A DNA stretch of 64,000 nt from Candidatus Nitronereus thalassa (GTDB taxonomy: Bacteria; Nitrospirota; Nitrospiria; Nitrospirales; UBA8639), in assembly GCF_032191465.1 (NCBI RefSeq), contig NZ_JAQOUE010000001.1:1674001-1738000 (forward strand), written 5' to 3'. Below the pieces are notes generated by a model. That model ran no database searches, was not told the DNA's origin, and saw only the letters and a program-made list of their open reading frames with translations. The translations under genes and the position numbers were made by a program. Position 1 is the first letter of the stretch, and every line of letters starts with the position of its first letter. This document shows, in pieces, positions 8,201-17,220 of this stretch.

Positions 8201-11200
8201 GGCGGATCAGCATGCCGATCATGTCTCCCACACCGGGCTTGACTGTTGATCAACTAGCGTTCTTGCGTGCGTCCGCCCGCCGCACGTGGCGCTTCTTCGC
8301 GAAGTTTGTCGGTCCGCAGGACCACTGGCTGCCACCCGATAACTTCCAGGAATATCCGGCTGCGGGCATCGCCTCCCGCACCTCACCTACGAACATGGGC
8401 ATGTCGCTACTGGCGAACCTGGCTGCGTACGATTTCGGTTACCTTTCTGCCGGTGAATTCCTGCGACGTACCGATCACACATTGGCGACGATGGAAAAGT
8501 TGGAACGCTACCGCGGGCATTTTTACAATTGGTACGACACACGCACGCTGAAACCGCTTCGTCCCCTTTATGTTTCTTCGGTGGACAGCGGCAACCTCGC
8601 CGGTAGCTTACTCACGTTGCAAGCGGGACTGGCTGAGTTGAAAGATCAGCCGGTGCTGTCTTCGTGCCCGTTTCGGGGGCTGCAGGACACCTTGCAGGTA
8701 CTGGCGGACCACGTGCCCTCCTTACCAGCCCCGGATCTTGCCAAGAAGATCAAGCTTCTTCAGGACAATCTTCACACACTGACGCTGAATGGGGAGCCAA
8801 CGACATTGGCTGCCGCCGATAGGCTGCTGGATGAGATTCACCGCACTGCCGGGGAGCTGGTGTCTTGGCTCCCAGCAGATAGTGATATCGATGGCGAACT
8901 GTATCACTGGGCACAGGCATTCGATCAGCAATCCCGCGCCCTGAGAGAGGACCTGAGATGGTTGGTGCCCGAGCCGCAATACGTCAGCAACATTCCGACA
9001 CTAGCGGAATTGGCCAGAGAGAGAGCCCTAGGCACTGAAACGCTGTCGTCAGCCGGGAAAGCCCCGTCGCCTGTGTCCCATTATACGGGCGCGGTGGAGC
9101 GACTCAAAATCATTGACGATTTGGTGGAGCGTTGCCGCGAACTGGCGGTGATGGATTTCGAATTCCTCTACGATTCGTCGTGCGGTTTGCTGAATATTGG
9201 ATACGATGTAGGCGAACGACGCCGAGATCCATCCTGGTACGACCTGCTCGCATCAGAAGCACGCCTAGCCAGTTTCCTACTGATCGCGCAGGGACAGGTA
9301 CCGCAGAAACATTGGTTCTTACTCGGCCGCCAGCTGACAAGTTATGGGGGCGACGTCAGTTTGATCTCTTGGAGCGGATCGATGTTCGAGTATCTCATGC
9401 CGCAACTCATCATGCCGAGCCACGAGAACACCTTGTTGGGGAAGACTTGCAAGGCTGCAGTGTCTCGCCAGATCGAATATGGACGACAACGCATGGTGCC
9501 CTGGGGCATTTCCGAGTCCTGCTATAACGCGACCGATATGCACCACGTCTACCAATATCGGGCATTCGGCGTACCCGGGCTGGGTTTCAAGCGCGGGCTG
9601 GGAGACGACCTGGTCATCGCGCCTTACGCCAGCGCCCTGGCGCTGACAGTGATGCCCCGGGAAGCCTGCCGCAACTTACAGACGCTGGCAGCCAATGGGT
9701 TCCGAGGCATGTATGGGTTCTACGAGGCGGTGGATTACACACCATCGCGCGTGCCGCGGGGTAAAGATCACGCCATCGTGCGCACATTCATGGCGCATCA
9801 TCAAGGCATGAGCCTTTTAGCCTTTGCGCATGTCCTGCTCGACCGGCCAATGCAGCGCAGATTCATGTCGGCTCCCCTCGTGCAAGCAACGGAATTATTG
9901 CTCCAGGAGCGTGTGCCGAAGAAAGGAGCGACGTTGCACCCCCACGCGGCCGAAGTGAGCGCCGCCGCACGCCCACCAGCGGTGGAAGCAGCCTCGATCA
10001 TGCGAGTATTTACCGACCCGAACACGCCGACACCTGAAGTTCACCTGTTGTCCAACGGCCGATACCACGTCATGGCAACCAATTCCGGTGGAGGCTACAG
10101 CCAATGGGGTGACCTGGCCATCACTCGTTGGCGAGAGGACGCAACTTCCGACTGCTGGGGCACGTTCATTTATTTGCGCGACCGTGACTCGGGACGGTTT
10201 TGGTCAACCGCGTATCAACCGACTTTGCGCAAGGCCGATCACTATGAGGCAATTTTCGTGCAAGCGCGCGCGGAATTCCGGCGGCGCGATCAGGGGATCG
10301 AAGCGCACACCGAGATCACCGTGTCACCGGAAGACGACGTCGAAATTCGGCGTGTCACACTCACCAACCTGTCATCCCGTACCCGTCATATCGAGATAAC
10401 GAGTTACGCAGAGGTCGTGCTTGCTCCCTTCAATGCCGACCTGGCCCATCGCTCATTCAGCAATCTGTTCGTGCAAACTGAAATTCTACCAGACCGGCAG
10501 GCGATCCTCTGCAGGCGGCGCAGCCGCACTCCGGGAGAGCAGGGCATGTGGATGTTTCATCTGTTGGCCGCACCTGGCGCGAGGGCTGACGAGCCGTCAT
10601 ACGAGACGGACCGGGCTCAATTCCTCGGACGGGGTCGAACCGCGTTCAACCCGGTGGTATTGGATAGGCGTGCGAGCCCATCCACGTTGTCGAACACGGA
10701 TGGGTCGGTGCTCGATCCCATCGTGGCGATCCGCCGCACCGTTACGTTGTCACCGGACGAATCGGCGAACGTACAGATCATCTCAGGGATCGCAGGCACG
10801 CGCGAGGCCGCATTGGAATTGCTGGAGAAATATTGCGACCGGCACTTTGTTGAACGCGCCTTTGAAATGGCATGGTTTCAAAGTCAGGAGGTGCTGCGTT
10901 ACCTCAACAACGCCACCGAAGCCGAGGCTCAAGTCTATGGCCGCCTGGCGACTTCCGTCATTTTCGCCAGTGCCTGGCGCCGTGCCACACCCAGCGTCAT
11001 TGCCCGTAACCAGCTTGGCCAGTCCGGGTTGTGGCGCTTCGTCGTCTCGGGCGATCTGCCGATCGTCTTGCTACGCGTCGGCGACCGGAGCCGCATTGAC
11101 TTGGTCAAACAAGTGCTGCAAGCCCATGCATATTGGCGGATGAAGGGCTTGACTACAGACCTGGTGATCGTGAACGAAGATTTCTCGGGCTACCGGGCGA

Positions 11201-13902
11201 TTCTCCAAGACCAGATCATGGGGCTGATCAATGCAGGTCCCGAAGCACAAGTCATCGACAGACCGGGGGGGGTCTTCGTACGGCGCGCCGAAGAACTGTC
11301 CGAGGAGGACCGGGTCCTGTTCCAGACGGTTGCACGCGTCATACTCACCGATTCCGCCGAGACATTGCTCGAGCAGGTGGAACGCCCCCTGCCGGTTGAG
11401 CGTCTGCCGGACCGTCTGAAGCCATTGTTGGAACCGGCAGCGGAACCGTCCCAGCCGTTGGCAGCACGCGAACGGCTTTTCTTTAACGGCCTGGGGGGCT
11501 TTACACCCGACGGGCGCGAATACGTCATTACCCTTGAACCGGGTCAGAGTACGCCGGCGCCCTGGGTCAATGTCATTGCCAGCCCGCACATTGGCACGGT
11601 CGTCAGCGAGAGCGGGAGCGCGTATACCTGGGTGGAAAACGCTCACGAGTTTCGGCTGACCACATGGCACAATGACCCGCTTGGCGACGGCAGCGGCGAG
11701 GCGCTCTACATTCGCGACGAGGAAACAGGCGCGTTCTGGTCACCGACGCCATTACCCACCCACGGTCGATCCGGATATGTGTGCCGACACGGGTTCGGCT
11801 ACAGCATATTCGAACATGACGAAGCCGGGATCTCCTCGGAACTGTTCACCTACGTGGCCATGGACGCACCGGTAAAGTTTGCGGTGGTCAAGCTGCGCAA
11901 TCATTCGAAGCGCTCGCGGCGATTGTCACTGACCGGGTATTGGGAGCTTGTGCTCGGCGAGTGGCGTCACACCAATCTGATGCATATTGTGACCGAAATC
12001 GATCCGCACAGCGGAGCGCTGTTTGCCCGCAATGCGTATAGCCGGGAATGTGCCAATCGGGTGGTCTTCGGGCAGATCAGCGAACGAGAGCATACGGTGA
12101 CCGGAAACCGTACAGAGTTCATCGGACGCAATGGCTCGTTGGCTAGCCCGGCGGCAATGGGTCGCACGCGTTTGTCCGGCAAGACCGGTGCGGGCCTTGA
12201 TCCATGCGGAGCGATACAGGCAAAGATTGAACTGGCTGATGGAGAGGAACGCGAGATCGTATTTGTCTTTGGGGCGGCCCACAACAATGACGAAGCCCGG
12301 CATTTCATCCAGCGATTCAGCGGACCAGCTGGTGCAACCCAGGCATTAGAAGGGGTGTGGGAACACTGGAACCGCACCCTGGGCGTGGTACATGTAGAAA
12401 CTCCAGACCCGGCTTTAAATGTGCTGGCGAACGGCTGGCTGGTCTACCAGACATTGTCCTGCAGGTTCTGGGGCCGTAGCGGGTATTATCAGTCCGGCGG
12501 AGCCTACGGATTCCGCGATCAATTGCAGGACACTATGGCGCTGATCCATGCCACACCGTGGCTTGCACGCGAGCAGTTGCTGCGTTGTGCCGATCGCCAG
12601 TTCCTACAGGGTGACGTGCAACATTGGTGGCATCCGCCCAACGGACAAGGCGTGCGTACACATTTCTCCGATGACTATCTGTGGCTCCCGTATGCCGCCT
12701 GTCGGTATGTGCTGGCGACCGGCGATACGGGAGTCCTCGACGAGTCGGTACATTTCCTGGAGGGCCGCGAGTTGAAACCGGAAGAAGAGGCTTACTACGA
12801 CCAGCCCCAACGTTCGACTGAAGTAGCCAGCCTCTATGAACATTGCGTGCGTGCGATCAAACACGGGTTGCGATTCGGCGAACATCAATTACCGCTGATG
12901 GGCTGCGGCGACTGGAACGATGGGATGAATCTTGTCGGTCGTGACGGCAAGGGGGAGAGCGTGTGGTTGGCGTGGTTCCTCTACGAAAACCTTGAGCTGT
13001 TTGCCAGCCTGGCTCGTGGCCGAGGCGATAAGGCTTTTGCCGACATGTGCATCGGGCAGGCTTTAGTGCTGCGCAAGAATATTGAGGCCAATGCCTGGGA
13101 TGGGGGTTGGTACCGGAGGGCCTATTTCGATGATGGCACTCCCTTGGGCTCATCCCAAAATGAGGAATGCCAAATTGATTCGATCAGCCAGAGTTGGGCC
13201 GTCATTTCGGGGGGCGGTGATCCTCTCCGAATTCAACAGGCGATGGCGGCCGTAGATACACGCTTAATACGACGCGATGCTCGAATAATCCAACTGCTTG
13301 CCCCGCCCTTCGATACATCAGACCTTGAGCCCGGGTATATCAAAGGTTACGTACCCGGAGTTCGGGAGAACGGGGGCCAATATACCCACGCCGCGATATG
13401 GACCACGATGGCGTTTGCCATGATGGGGGACAGGGAACGGGCATGGGAAATGTTCGCCATGCTCAATCCTATCAATCACGGGAGTCAGCCGGAGGAAATC
13501 GAACGCTACAAGGTCGAGCCGTACGTCATGTGCGCCGATATTTACGGGGCACCGCCACACACAAGCCGTGGCGGATGGACGTGGTACACTGGAGCCGCAG
13601 GTTGGATGTATCGGCTGACCGTGGAAACACTCCTGGGCCTGCAACTGGAAGTGGACCATTTGCGCATAGCACCGTGTGTCCCGGCTCATTGGGAGTCGTA
13701 CAAAATCCACTATCGTTTTCGCGAGACCTTCTACCACATCACCATCAAGCGCGTTGGTGAAAAGTCAGAGCAGGTGATTCGCGTGACGGTGGATGGTGCC
13801 GTCGTCGATGTCGTTAGCAACGATGGGACAGCACGACCACAAGGCATGATTCCCCTGACAGACGACCGCCAGGAGCATTACGTCGAGGTTGAGCTGAGCT
13901 AA
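5263..13902 (+). CDS. ndvB: Cyclic beta-1,2-glucan synthase, NdvB/ChvB type (GT84 + GH94)
   Basis: A 2879-residue multidomain membrane enzyme that makes and cyclises beta-1,2-glucan from UDP-glucose; in the family the product goes to the periplasm and serves osmoadaptation. Order seen: helical N-terminus; membrane helices near 390-450; glycosyltransferase part with TLDTDTQLPRD (near 607) and RHRWIRGDWQ (near 753); more membrane helices near 830-980; a glycoamylase-like domain with PWGISESCYNA (near 1412); two carbohydrate-phosphorylase N-domains (near 1590 and 2100); and a GH94 catalytic domain with GDWNDGMN (Asp near 2550) that sets chain length. Full length for the family. GC is visibly higher than in the neighbours, suggesting transfer. 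TTG at 5263 follows AGGA, but the frame is open further up, and a much stronger site (GGAAGGAG, 5180-5187) precedes an in-frame ATA at 5194. Confidence 0.93.
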   Translation: MLRSEILSIEQLKRHAVSLAAQHRIDPRPGPDRLLSRLADNESVLLAAYDVVTAAATPGERIGPAETWLLDNFYLIEQQIVQARRHLPRGYSRQLPRLADGLSAGFPRIYNLALELISHMDGRVDSDNATQFVAAYQTAEPLQLGELWAFPIMLQLALLENLRRIGLRIARRREERDAAIAWATRMHTTAESEPKKLVQLLAEFANADVPLTAPFVEEFYARLEALGPPMAFIQTWVEQKLLEQGVTATQLSEAAGRTAATNQISFANSIGSLHFIGALDWRNFVESLSVVEQTLREDPTEMHSIQDFSTRDRYRHVIEDVARSSSRSELAVAREAIVLAQAAAARLSTHDRTAHVGYYLIDQGRPLLERAVGCGVSWKFRANQASLQFRLFLYLGPILLLTALVTSIVLFSFDGFDLGNWQFWFLGMAGIIGGSAMAVSLVNLLVTLLLTPRALPRLDFPQGIPFVHRTMVVVPTLLSRPQEIDDLLEALEIRYLGNRDPHLFFALLTDFRDAPERTLPDDDALLARAREGIQALNETYREDRPCIFYLFHRPRVWNPYERVWMGYERKRGKLEQFNALLRGGEQTAFSDIVGDSSILDSIQYVITLDTDTQLPRDTARTLIGNLAHPLNRPVYDPDKGRIVEGYAILQPRTSISLTSAGQSQFAKLFAGESGIDPYTREVSDVYQDIFGEGSFIGKGIYDVDAFRQAVDGRFPENLILSHDLLESGYARSALVTDVDIIEEHPASYAIEASRRHRWIRGDWQIAGWLLPHVPGPPRSNQSIEPNGSKAKRQPNPLTPLSVWKIFDNLRRSLVPPSLLALLAGGWLFAQGSAWIWTLLVASVVFLPPLLGTAIEFIRKPEERDWLVHLILKSKSAGGPIMLALLTLVFLPYDTLISLNAILGSGMRMLFTRRGLLIWHMRSYATRNARHTLAGFYIEMWIAPVLAVVLAFALGWGNRSEEWLFCAPLLLLWLASPGVAWRISMPIMSPTPGLTVDQLAFLRASARRTWRFFAKFVGPQDHWLPPDNFQEYPAAGIASRTSPTNMGMSLLANLAAYDFGYLSAGEFLRRTDHTLATMEKLERYRGHFYNWYDTRTLKPLRPLYVSSVDSGNLAGSLLTLQAGLAELKDQPVLSSCPFRGLQDTLQVLADHVPSLPAPDLAKKIKLLQDNLHTLTLNGEPTTLAAADRLLDEIHRTAGELVSWLPADSDIDGELYHWAQAFDQQSRALREDLRWLVPEPQYVSNIPTLAELARERALGTETLSSAGKAPSPVSHYTGAVERLKIIDDLVERCRELAVMDFEFLYDSSCGLLNIGYDVGERRRDPSWYDLLASEARLASFLLIAQGQVPQKHWFLLGRQLTSYGGDVSLISWSGSMFEYLMPQLIMPSHENTLLGKTCKAAVSRQIEYGRQRMVPWGISESCYNATDMHHVYQYRAFGVPGLGFKRGLGDDLVIAPYASALALTVMPREACRNLQTLAANGFRGMYGFYEAVDYTPSRVPRGKDHAIVRTFMAHHQGMSLLAFAHVLLDRPMQRRFMSAPLVQATELLLQERVPKKGATLHPHAAEVSAAARPPAVEAASIMRVFTDPNTPTPEVHLLSNGRYHVMATNSGGGYSQWGDLAITRWREDATSDCWGTFIYLRDRDSGRFWSTAYQPTLRKADHYEAIFVQARAEFRRRDQGIEAHTEITVSPEDDVEIRRVTLTNLSSRTRHIEITSYAEVVLAPFNADLAHRSFSNLFVQTEILPDRQAILCRRRSRTPGEQGMWMFHLLAAPGARADEPSYETDRAQFLGRGRTAFNPVVLDRRASPSTLSNTDGSVLDPIVAIRRTVTLSPDESANVQIISGIAGTREAALELLEKYCDRHFVERAFEMAWFQSQEVLRYLNNATEAEAQVYGRLATSVIFASAWRRATPSVIARNQLGQSGLWRFVVSGDLPIVLLRVGDRSRIDLVKQVLQAHAYWRMKGLTTDLVIVNEDFSGYRAILQDQIMGLINAGPEAQVIDRPGGVFVRRAEELSEEDRVLFQTVARVILTDSAETLLEQVERPLPVERLPDRLKPLLEPAAEPSQPLAARERLFFNGLGGFTPDGREYVITLEPGQSTPAPWVNVIASPHIGTVVSESGSAYTWVENAHEFRLTTWHNDPLGDGSGEALYIRDEETGAFWSPTPLPTHGRSGYVCRHGFGYSIFEHDEAGISSELFTYVAMDAPVKFAVVKLRNHSKRSRRLSLTGYWELVLGEWRHTNLMHIVTEIDPHSGALFARNAYSRECANRVVFGQISEREHTVTGNRTEFIGRNGSLASPAAMGRTRLSGKTGAGLDPCGAIQAKIELADGEEREIVFVFGAAHNNDEARHFIQRFSGPAGATQALEGVWEHWNRTLGVVHVETPDPALNVLANGWLVYQTLSCRFWGRSGYYQSGGAYGFRDQLQDTMALIHATPWLAREQLLRCADRQFLQGDVQHWWHPPNGQGVRTHFSDDYLWLPYAACRYVLATGDTGVLDESVHFLEGRELKPEEEAYYDQPQRSTEVASLYEHCVRAIKHGLRFGEHQLPLMGCGDWNDGMNLVGRDGKGESVWLAWFLYENLELFASLARGRGDKAFADMCIGQALVLRKNIEANAWDGGWYRRAYFDDGTPLGSSQNEECQIDSISQSWAVISGGGDPLRIQQAMAAVDTRLIRRDARIIQLLAPPFDTSDLEPGYIKGYVPGVRENGGQYTHAAIWTTMAFAMMGDRERAWEMFAMLNPINHGSQPEEIERYKVEPYVMCADIYGAPPHTSRGGWTWYTGAAGWMYRLTVETLLGLQLEVDHLRIAPCVPAHWESYKIHYRFRETFYHITIKRVGEKSEQVIRVTVDGAVVDVVSNDGTARPQGMIPLTDDRQEHYVEVELS

Positions 13903-13930
13903 CGGTTTTTAATGGAACCGTGAAACCGTT
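13901..13930 (+). terminator. Possible weak terminator after the glucan synthase gene
   Basis: AACGGTTT (13901-13908) overlaps the stop codon and pairs with AAACCGTT (13923-13930). An alternative CGGTT/AACCG pairing exists inside it. No real T-tract follows, so efficiency is doubtful. Confidence 0.35.
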
Positions 13931-14691
13931 AAAGATTGCTTAACCGACTTTCGTTGTTGAATTGCCCAAGCGACTCAAAAATGAGAAGATGAAAGGTGAG
14001 GAAATGGCCTTCCCCACCTCAACTTTGGCAAGTTGAATGCGCGGAAAAAAGAAAAGGGCTAGGAAATTCCTCCTCTAGCACTAAAATTTTCGTTGGTTGC
14101 GTGGGCTCGATTTGGTCAGTATGTTAGGTAACACCATGATATTTTTAATGACGGACTCGAGATTCCTTTCTGAGCAAAATGAAAGTATTTCAATGATTTC
14201 GATAAATTAATCGCGATCAACCTTTGATCTGTTGCTGGTCGATATTCTCCCCAAACCAACAACCTCAACCGATTGACCGATCAAGCAGAAAGATCTAGTC
14301 TCGGCATCGTTAACGTTTGACCCGACTCGGCCCTATGCTCACCCTCACCTCATACCAAGACAGGGAAACTATCCATGAACTTTTTGTCGACATGGCCCGG
14401 AAGCAAACACCCCAACAAAAAAAAGGCATTCAGGCCAAAAACAAAATTCAAATCATCGACATTTGTCCTCTCACCGGAAAAAGAAAAAGCTTTCCCGAAT
14501 TCCATGGATGAAATCAGGCGTCAGGCTATCACGATGTCAAGCACTGGGTTTGGACCAAGCACCATATCATCTATTATTTCCAAACCGGGGAAAAACAGAA
14601 AAATCAAGTAACGCTGATTCGCCAATCACCTTGCCAGAGTGCCCTCGCCCAGGCTTCTTGCCAAAATCAATCGTCCCTTCCCCCTAGAAAC
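13931..14691. other. Long gene-poor stretch with one doubtful decayed frame
   Basis: About 760 bases between the glucan synthase gene and the cold-shock gene's terminator. Apart from the possible broken frame at 14392-14690, listed separately, I see no gene, RNA gene or repeat. Confidence 0.5.
14392..14690 (+). pseudogene. Possible small gene broken by an in-frame TGA
   Basis: An ATG at 14392 opens a basic 39-codon peptide (MARKQTPQQKKG...) that stops at TGA 14509-14511. The same frame then stays open for over 60 codons with protein-like content (HDVKHWVWTKHHIIYYFQ, then CQSALAQASC). This could be one small cytoplasmic protein of about 100 residues interrupted by a nonsense mutation. No ribosome site and no recognised family. 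Other frames here are also open, which weakens the case. Confidence 0.25.
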
Positions 14692-14727
14692 AAAAAAATG
14701 GCCCACCAGGTTTGAACCCAGTGGGCC
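14692..14727 (-). terminator. Rho-independent terminator of the cold-shock gene
   Basis: Read on the minus strand, GGCCCAC (14727-14721) pairs with GTGGGCC (14706-14700). The stem extends inward through TGGGTT/AACCTG with G-T pairs, and it is followed at once by seven T's after one A (14698-14692). It lies about 190 bases after the stop of the cold-shock gene at 14914, with nothing in between. Confidence 0.85.
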
Positions 14728-14913
14728 TTAATCTCACACAGGCTTAGGTTTAAGTTGTCAATTCACAGGCACCTTGATGCCTCATTACCCCGTGAATGCC
14801 TCACCCAATTGTGTTAGAAAAATTGAGTGAAGGGTCAATTCGCTGGCCAAACCAGGCTGAGGTCACAAATTAACAACCTGCCTATGGGCAAAAAAATTCT
14901 GTCAATTACCCAA

Positions 14914-15117
14914 TCAACTCGGTGTCACGTTTTTTGCGCAGGGGCCTTTCTGCCCCTCGCCAACTTCATATTCGACTTTCTGGCCTTCATCTAGCGTGGC
15001 ATAGCCCGAGGTTTTGACTTCAGAATGGTGTACGAATAAATCCTTCCCACCATCGTCAGGAGTGATAAACCCATACCCTTTGTTTGAATTGAACCATTTT
15101 ACTGTCCCCGTACTCAT
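14914..15117 (-). CDS. Cold-shock domain protein (CspA family)
   Basis: 67 residues, the standard size of single CSD proteins that bind single-stranded RNA and DNA and melt RNA structures in the cytoplasm. RNP-1 (KGYGFITP) and RNP-2 (DLFVHHSEV) motifs with their aromatic residues are intact, and the N-terminal [11 protein letters not shown] is canonical. A strong AAGGAG lies before the ATG. It is monocistronic, with a long untranslated trailer ending in the terminator at 14692-14727. A long leader upstream is typical of thermoregulated csp mRNAs, but the sequence alone does not show regulation. Confidence 0.95.
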   Translation of the reverse strand: MSTGTVKWFNSNKGYGFITPDDGGKDLFVHHSEVKTSGYATLDEGQKVEYEVGEGQKGPCAKNVTPS

Positions 15118-15536
15118 ACCGTACTTCTCCTTGTTAAATTAAAATAAAAGACATCGCAGCACACTTATTGTCGACACAAACCTTTCGTAGAGTGAGCCAG
15201 AGACTGACCTTGTTCCAAGGCTTGAGGCTTCCAGGATTTTTTCAGGATTCTGGATGAAGGGCAGGTCTTTAATTGGGTCATTCGCATAAAGGGTTAAGGC
15301 AGGAGCCGTGCCGCAACTCGTATCTTAACTGAGAGTCGTACACGGTCTTTACGGGTTTTGCAACATTTCGAGATCTAGAGAATAGGAATTCCTGGCGTTC
15401 ACCTTAAAAATGGCAGCCAAATCTAGGTGATGATGATGGTTATTTTTACCTAAGTAACCAACACTTTGGATTTTCGAATTGCAAACGAAATCAGTCCCAC
15501 CATAATACTAAATTCTTTGGTAATATCGAGATTGAA
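15118..15536. other. Leader and promoter region of the cold-shock gene
   Basis: About 420 bases with no gene. The minus strand must hold the csp promoter and 5' leader. I cannot place the promoter with confidence. The upstream half merges with the end of the dead GlcG-like gene. Confidence 0.5.
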
Positions 15537-15731
15537 TCAGTGTTGTTCAACCTGTGATTCTTTATCGAACACTGTCACGCTCACCTAATAGCCATCGGCG
15601 AAACATCTATTAACCGTCGCATGGGCGGCCTTCATGGCTGAGGCCAGTGGCAGGACACTTTCTTTTGGTAACTCCGCAGCTGACACATGCCCAACCATCG
15701 CTTCTACCAGACAACTTGTGAGAAGGCCAAG
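15537..15731 (-). pseudogene. Dead GlcG/HbpS-like heme-binding protein gene
   Basis: On the minus strand an exported-type leader ending in GHVSAAELPKE is followed by LPLASAMKAAHATVNRCFADGY, then TAG (15587-15585). The same frame then continues as VSVTVFDKESQVEQH before a second stop (TGA, 15539-15537). GlcG/HbpS-type proteins carry this continuous pattern (…AVAACEAKGY-x-VSVAVVDRDG…), so the first TAG interrupts the conserved core, probably at a former Gln or Arg codon, and the remaining 80-100 residues are missing. No start with a ribosome site is evident. The gene is a remnant downstream of the ankyrin gene. Confidence 0.65.
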
Positions 15732-15835
15732 TTTTGTCCGAATACCCTGCGTGTACCTTATCCCTATCCTCCGTATGAGTAAAAAATTATGATGTGCATT
15801 CTTCGCCCATCCGAAATTCCAATTAAATTTCCACA

Positions 15836-16534
15836 CTATTGCACTCCGGCAGACTCTAGAACCTTTACAATTTCGCTAAATCCTTTTTGCCGAGCATGCT
15901 CCAAGGGCGTGACTCCTTGGTTATCGGCAATATGGACATCCGCTCCGGCATCCACCAGTATCTGCACAATCTTTTGATGGCGCGGACCACCATCACTCAA
16001 CACAATGGCTTCTAATAATGCCGTCCATCCCAGGTGATTCACATGATTGATATCGACCTTCGTATTCACTAACAATTTGACCATGTCCACATGGCCGCGT
16101 TCAGCGGCGGGGATGAGTGGGGTACCTCCAAAGCGGTTATACAAACTGAAATCTGGCTTGGCCTGTAGGATCAACCTCATAATGTCTACCGTGCCTTCGG
16201 CTCCTGCCAACAACAACGGACTATCTTTTTTGTCATCCTGCACATTCACATCCGCTCCAGCCTTGAGTAACACTTTTGCACTTTCAAAATAATGCCCCTC
16301 AACGGCGACAAGTAAGGCCGTCCGCCCTCGGGCATCCTGAGCGTTGACATTGATCCCTTGCTTCACCAAATTCCTTATAGTGGCTAGATCGTCTTGGGCT
16401 ACAGCCTCGAGCAAGCGTTGTTCTTCGGCGTTCATAAACATTGTGGGTTTTGCGAAACTCAGGATGGTCACAAGAACTCCTAGCCCGAGTAGTGAAGAAA
16501 AGAAAACTATTTTCATCCGTTGGGCACGTCTCAT
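15836..16534 (-). CDS. Exported or membrane-anchored ankyrin-repeat protein
   Basis: 232 residues. The N-terminal positive stretch and hydrophobic segment (about 8-28) form a signal peptide or anchor, so the repeats lie in the periplasm. From residue about 35 on there are roughly six ankyrin repeats, with the signatures DARGRTALLVAVEGHYFESA, GGTPLIPAAERGHVDMVKLL and NQGVTPLEHARQKGFSEIV. Such proteins mediate protein binding; the partner is unknown. The ribosome site (AAAGGA) lies inside a 16-base palindrome at 16547-16562. In several bacteria, periplasmic ankyrin proteins sit beside heme or peroxidase genes, and here the dead heme-binding gene follows directly downstream. Confidence 0.9.
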   Translation of the reverse strand: MRRAQRMKIVFFSSLLGLGVLVTILSFAKPTMFMNAEEQRLLEAVAQDDLATIRNLVKQGINVNAQDARGRTALLVAVEGHYFESAKVLLKAGADVNVQDDKKDSPLLLAGAEGTVDIMRLILQAKPDFSLYNRFGGTPLIPAAERGHVDMVKLLVNTKVDINHVNHLGWTALLEAIVLSDGGPRHQKIVQILVDAGADVHIADNQGVTPLEHARQKGFSEIVKVLESAGVQ

Positions 16535-16546
16535 AATTCAGTGATC

Positions 16547-16562
16547 CTTTATCACGATAAAG
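16547..16562 (-). promoter_or_regulatory. Palindrome covering the ankyrin gene's ribosome site
   Basis: CTTTATCACGATAAAG is a perfect inverted repeat (7-base arms, 2-base centre). The minus-strand ribosome site AAAGGA overlaps one arm. It could be a repressor site or a translation-blocking hairpin for the ankyrin gene. Function is inferred only from position. Confidence 0.4.
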
Positions 16563-16619
16563 CAAGGAAAATAGACATTAAACTGGTGTGCTATTCACCT
16601 GCCCTGTTCGTCAGTGACA

Positions 16620-17066
16620 TCATAAAACGAGTGGCTTGGTGGGAGACAGAGCTAACTTAGGATTTTCTTCCCAGTTACTTCCTGGCACATCGATATAGAG
16701 CTCCACTTCGTTTCCATCCGGGTCATGAAGATAGAGGCTTTGACTCACGGTATGGTCGCTCATGCCGGAAATAGGGATGTCGTTACGCTCGAGTTCCTTT
16801 TTGGCGGATCGCAGTTCCTCCAAACTTTCTCCAATCTTTATGCCGATATGGTAGAGCCCACGCCGAACTCCGTCAGGAGGACCAGGAGCATCACCCACTT
16901 CGATCAAGAGCAACTCATGATGCGTCCGACCGGAGGTCAACCCTGCGGCTTTCCCGTTAAACGCTTGGCCAATTTCCGTGAAGCCCAAAAGGTCCCGATA
17001 AAATTTGAGCGACCGTTCCAAATCTTTGACATAAAAAACCACATGTCCCAAATACTGTACTTTCAT
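16620..17066 (-). CDS. VOC (glyoxalase/dioxygenase fold) family protein
   Basis: 148 residues, two beta-alpha-beta-beta-beta modules. Candidate metal ligands are His8 (YLGHVVFYV), a second His in LYHIGIKI, and Glu in DGNEVELYID, the usual positions in glyoxalase I and type I extradiol dioxygenases. The stretch YLHDPDGNEVELY is characteristic of catechol-dioxygenase-like and fosfomycin-resistance-like members. Substrate cannot be told. The start is preceded by a GGAGAAAGGAAA-like ribosome site. Probably a stand-alone cytoplasmic enzyme. Confidence 0.88.
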   Translation of the reverse strand: MKVQYLGHVVFYVKDLERSLKFYRDLLGFTEIGQAFNGKAAGLTSGRTHHELLLIEVGDAPGPPDGVRRGLYHIGIKIGESLEELRSAKKELERNDIPISGMSDHTVSQSLYLHDPDGNEVELYIDVPGSNWEENPKLALSPTKPLVL

Positions 17067-17220
17067 GGTGTTTCCTTTCTCCCCAGATTGCTCAGATCAT
17101 TTCGTGACCCGCATGAAGGTCAACGGGTTTGGCAAATCTTCCCTAAAGCCGTTGGTCTATCACGTTCAGGTCACCTTGCACCCCTCTATCTTTGAATGTG
17201 AACTGGCGCTCAAAAAGCGT

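Noticed and set aside
8179-8202. Tandem CTGGCGTCGC repeat inside the glucan synthase gene
   Set aside because: Only about two copies and fully coding; no sign of length variation.
10421-11143. 240-codon plus-strand frame inside the glucan synthase gene
   Set aside because: High GC leaves alternative frames open; the main frame has continuous domain content here.
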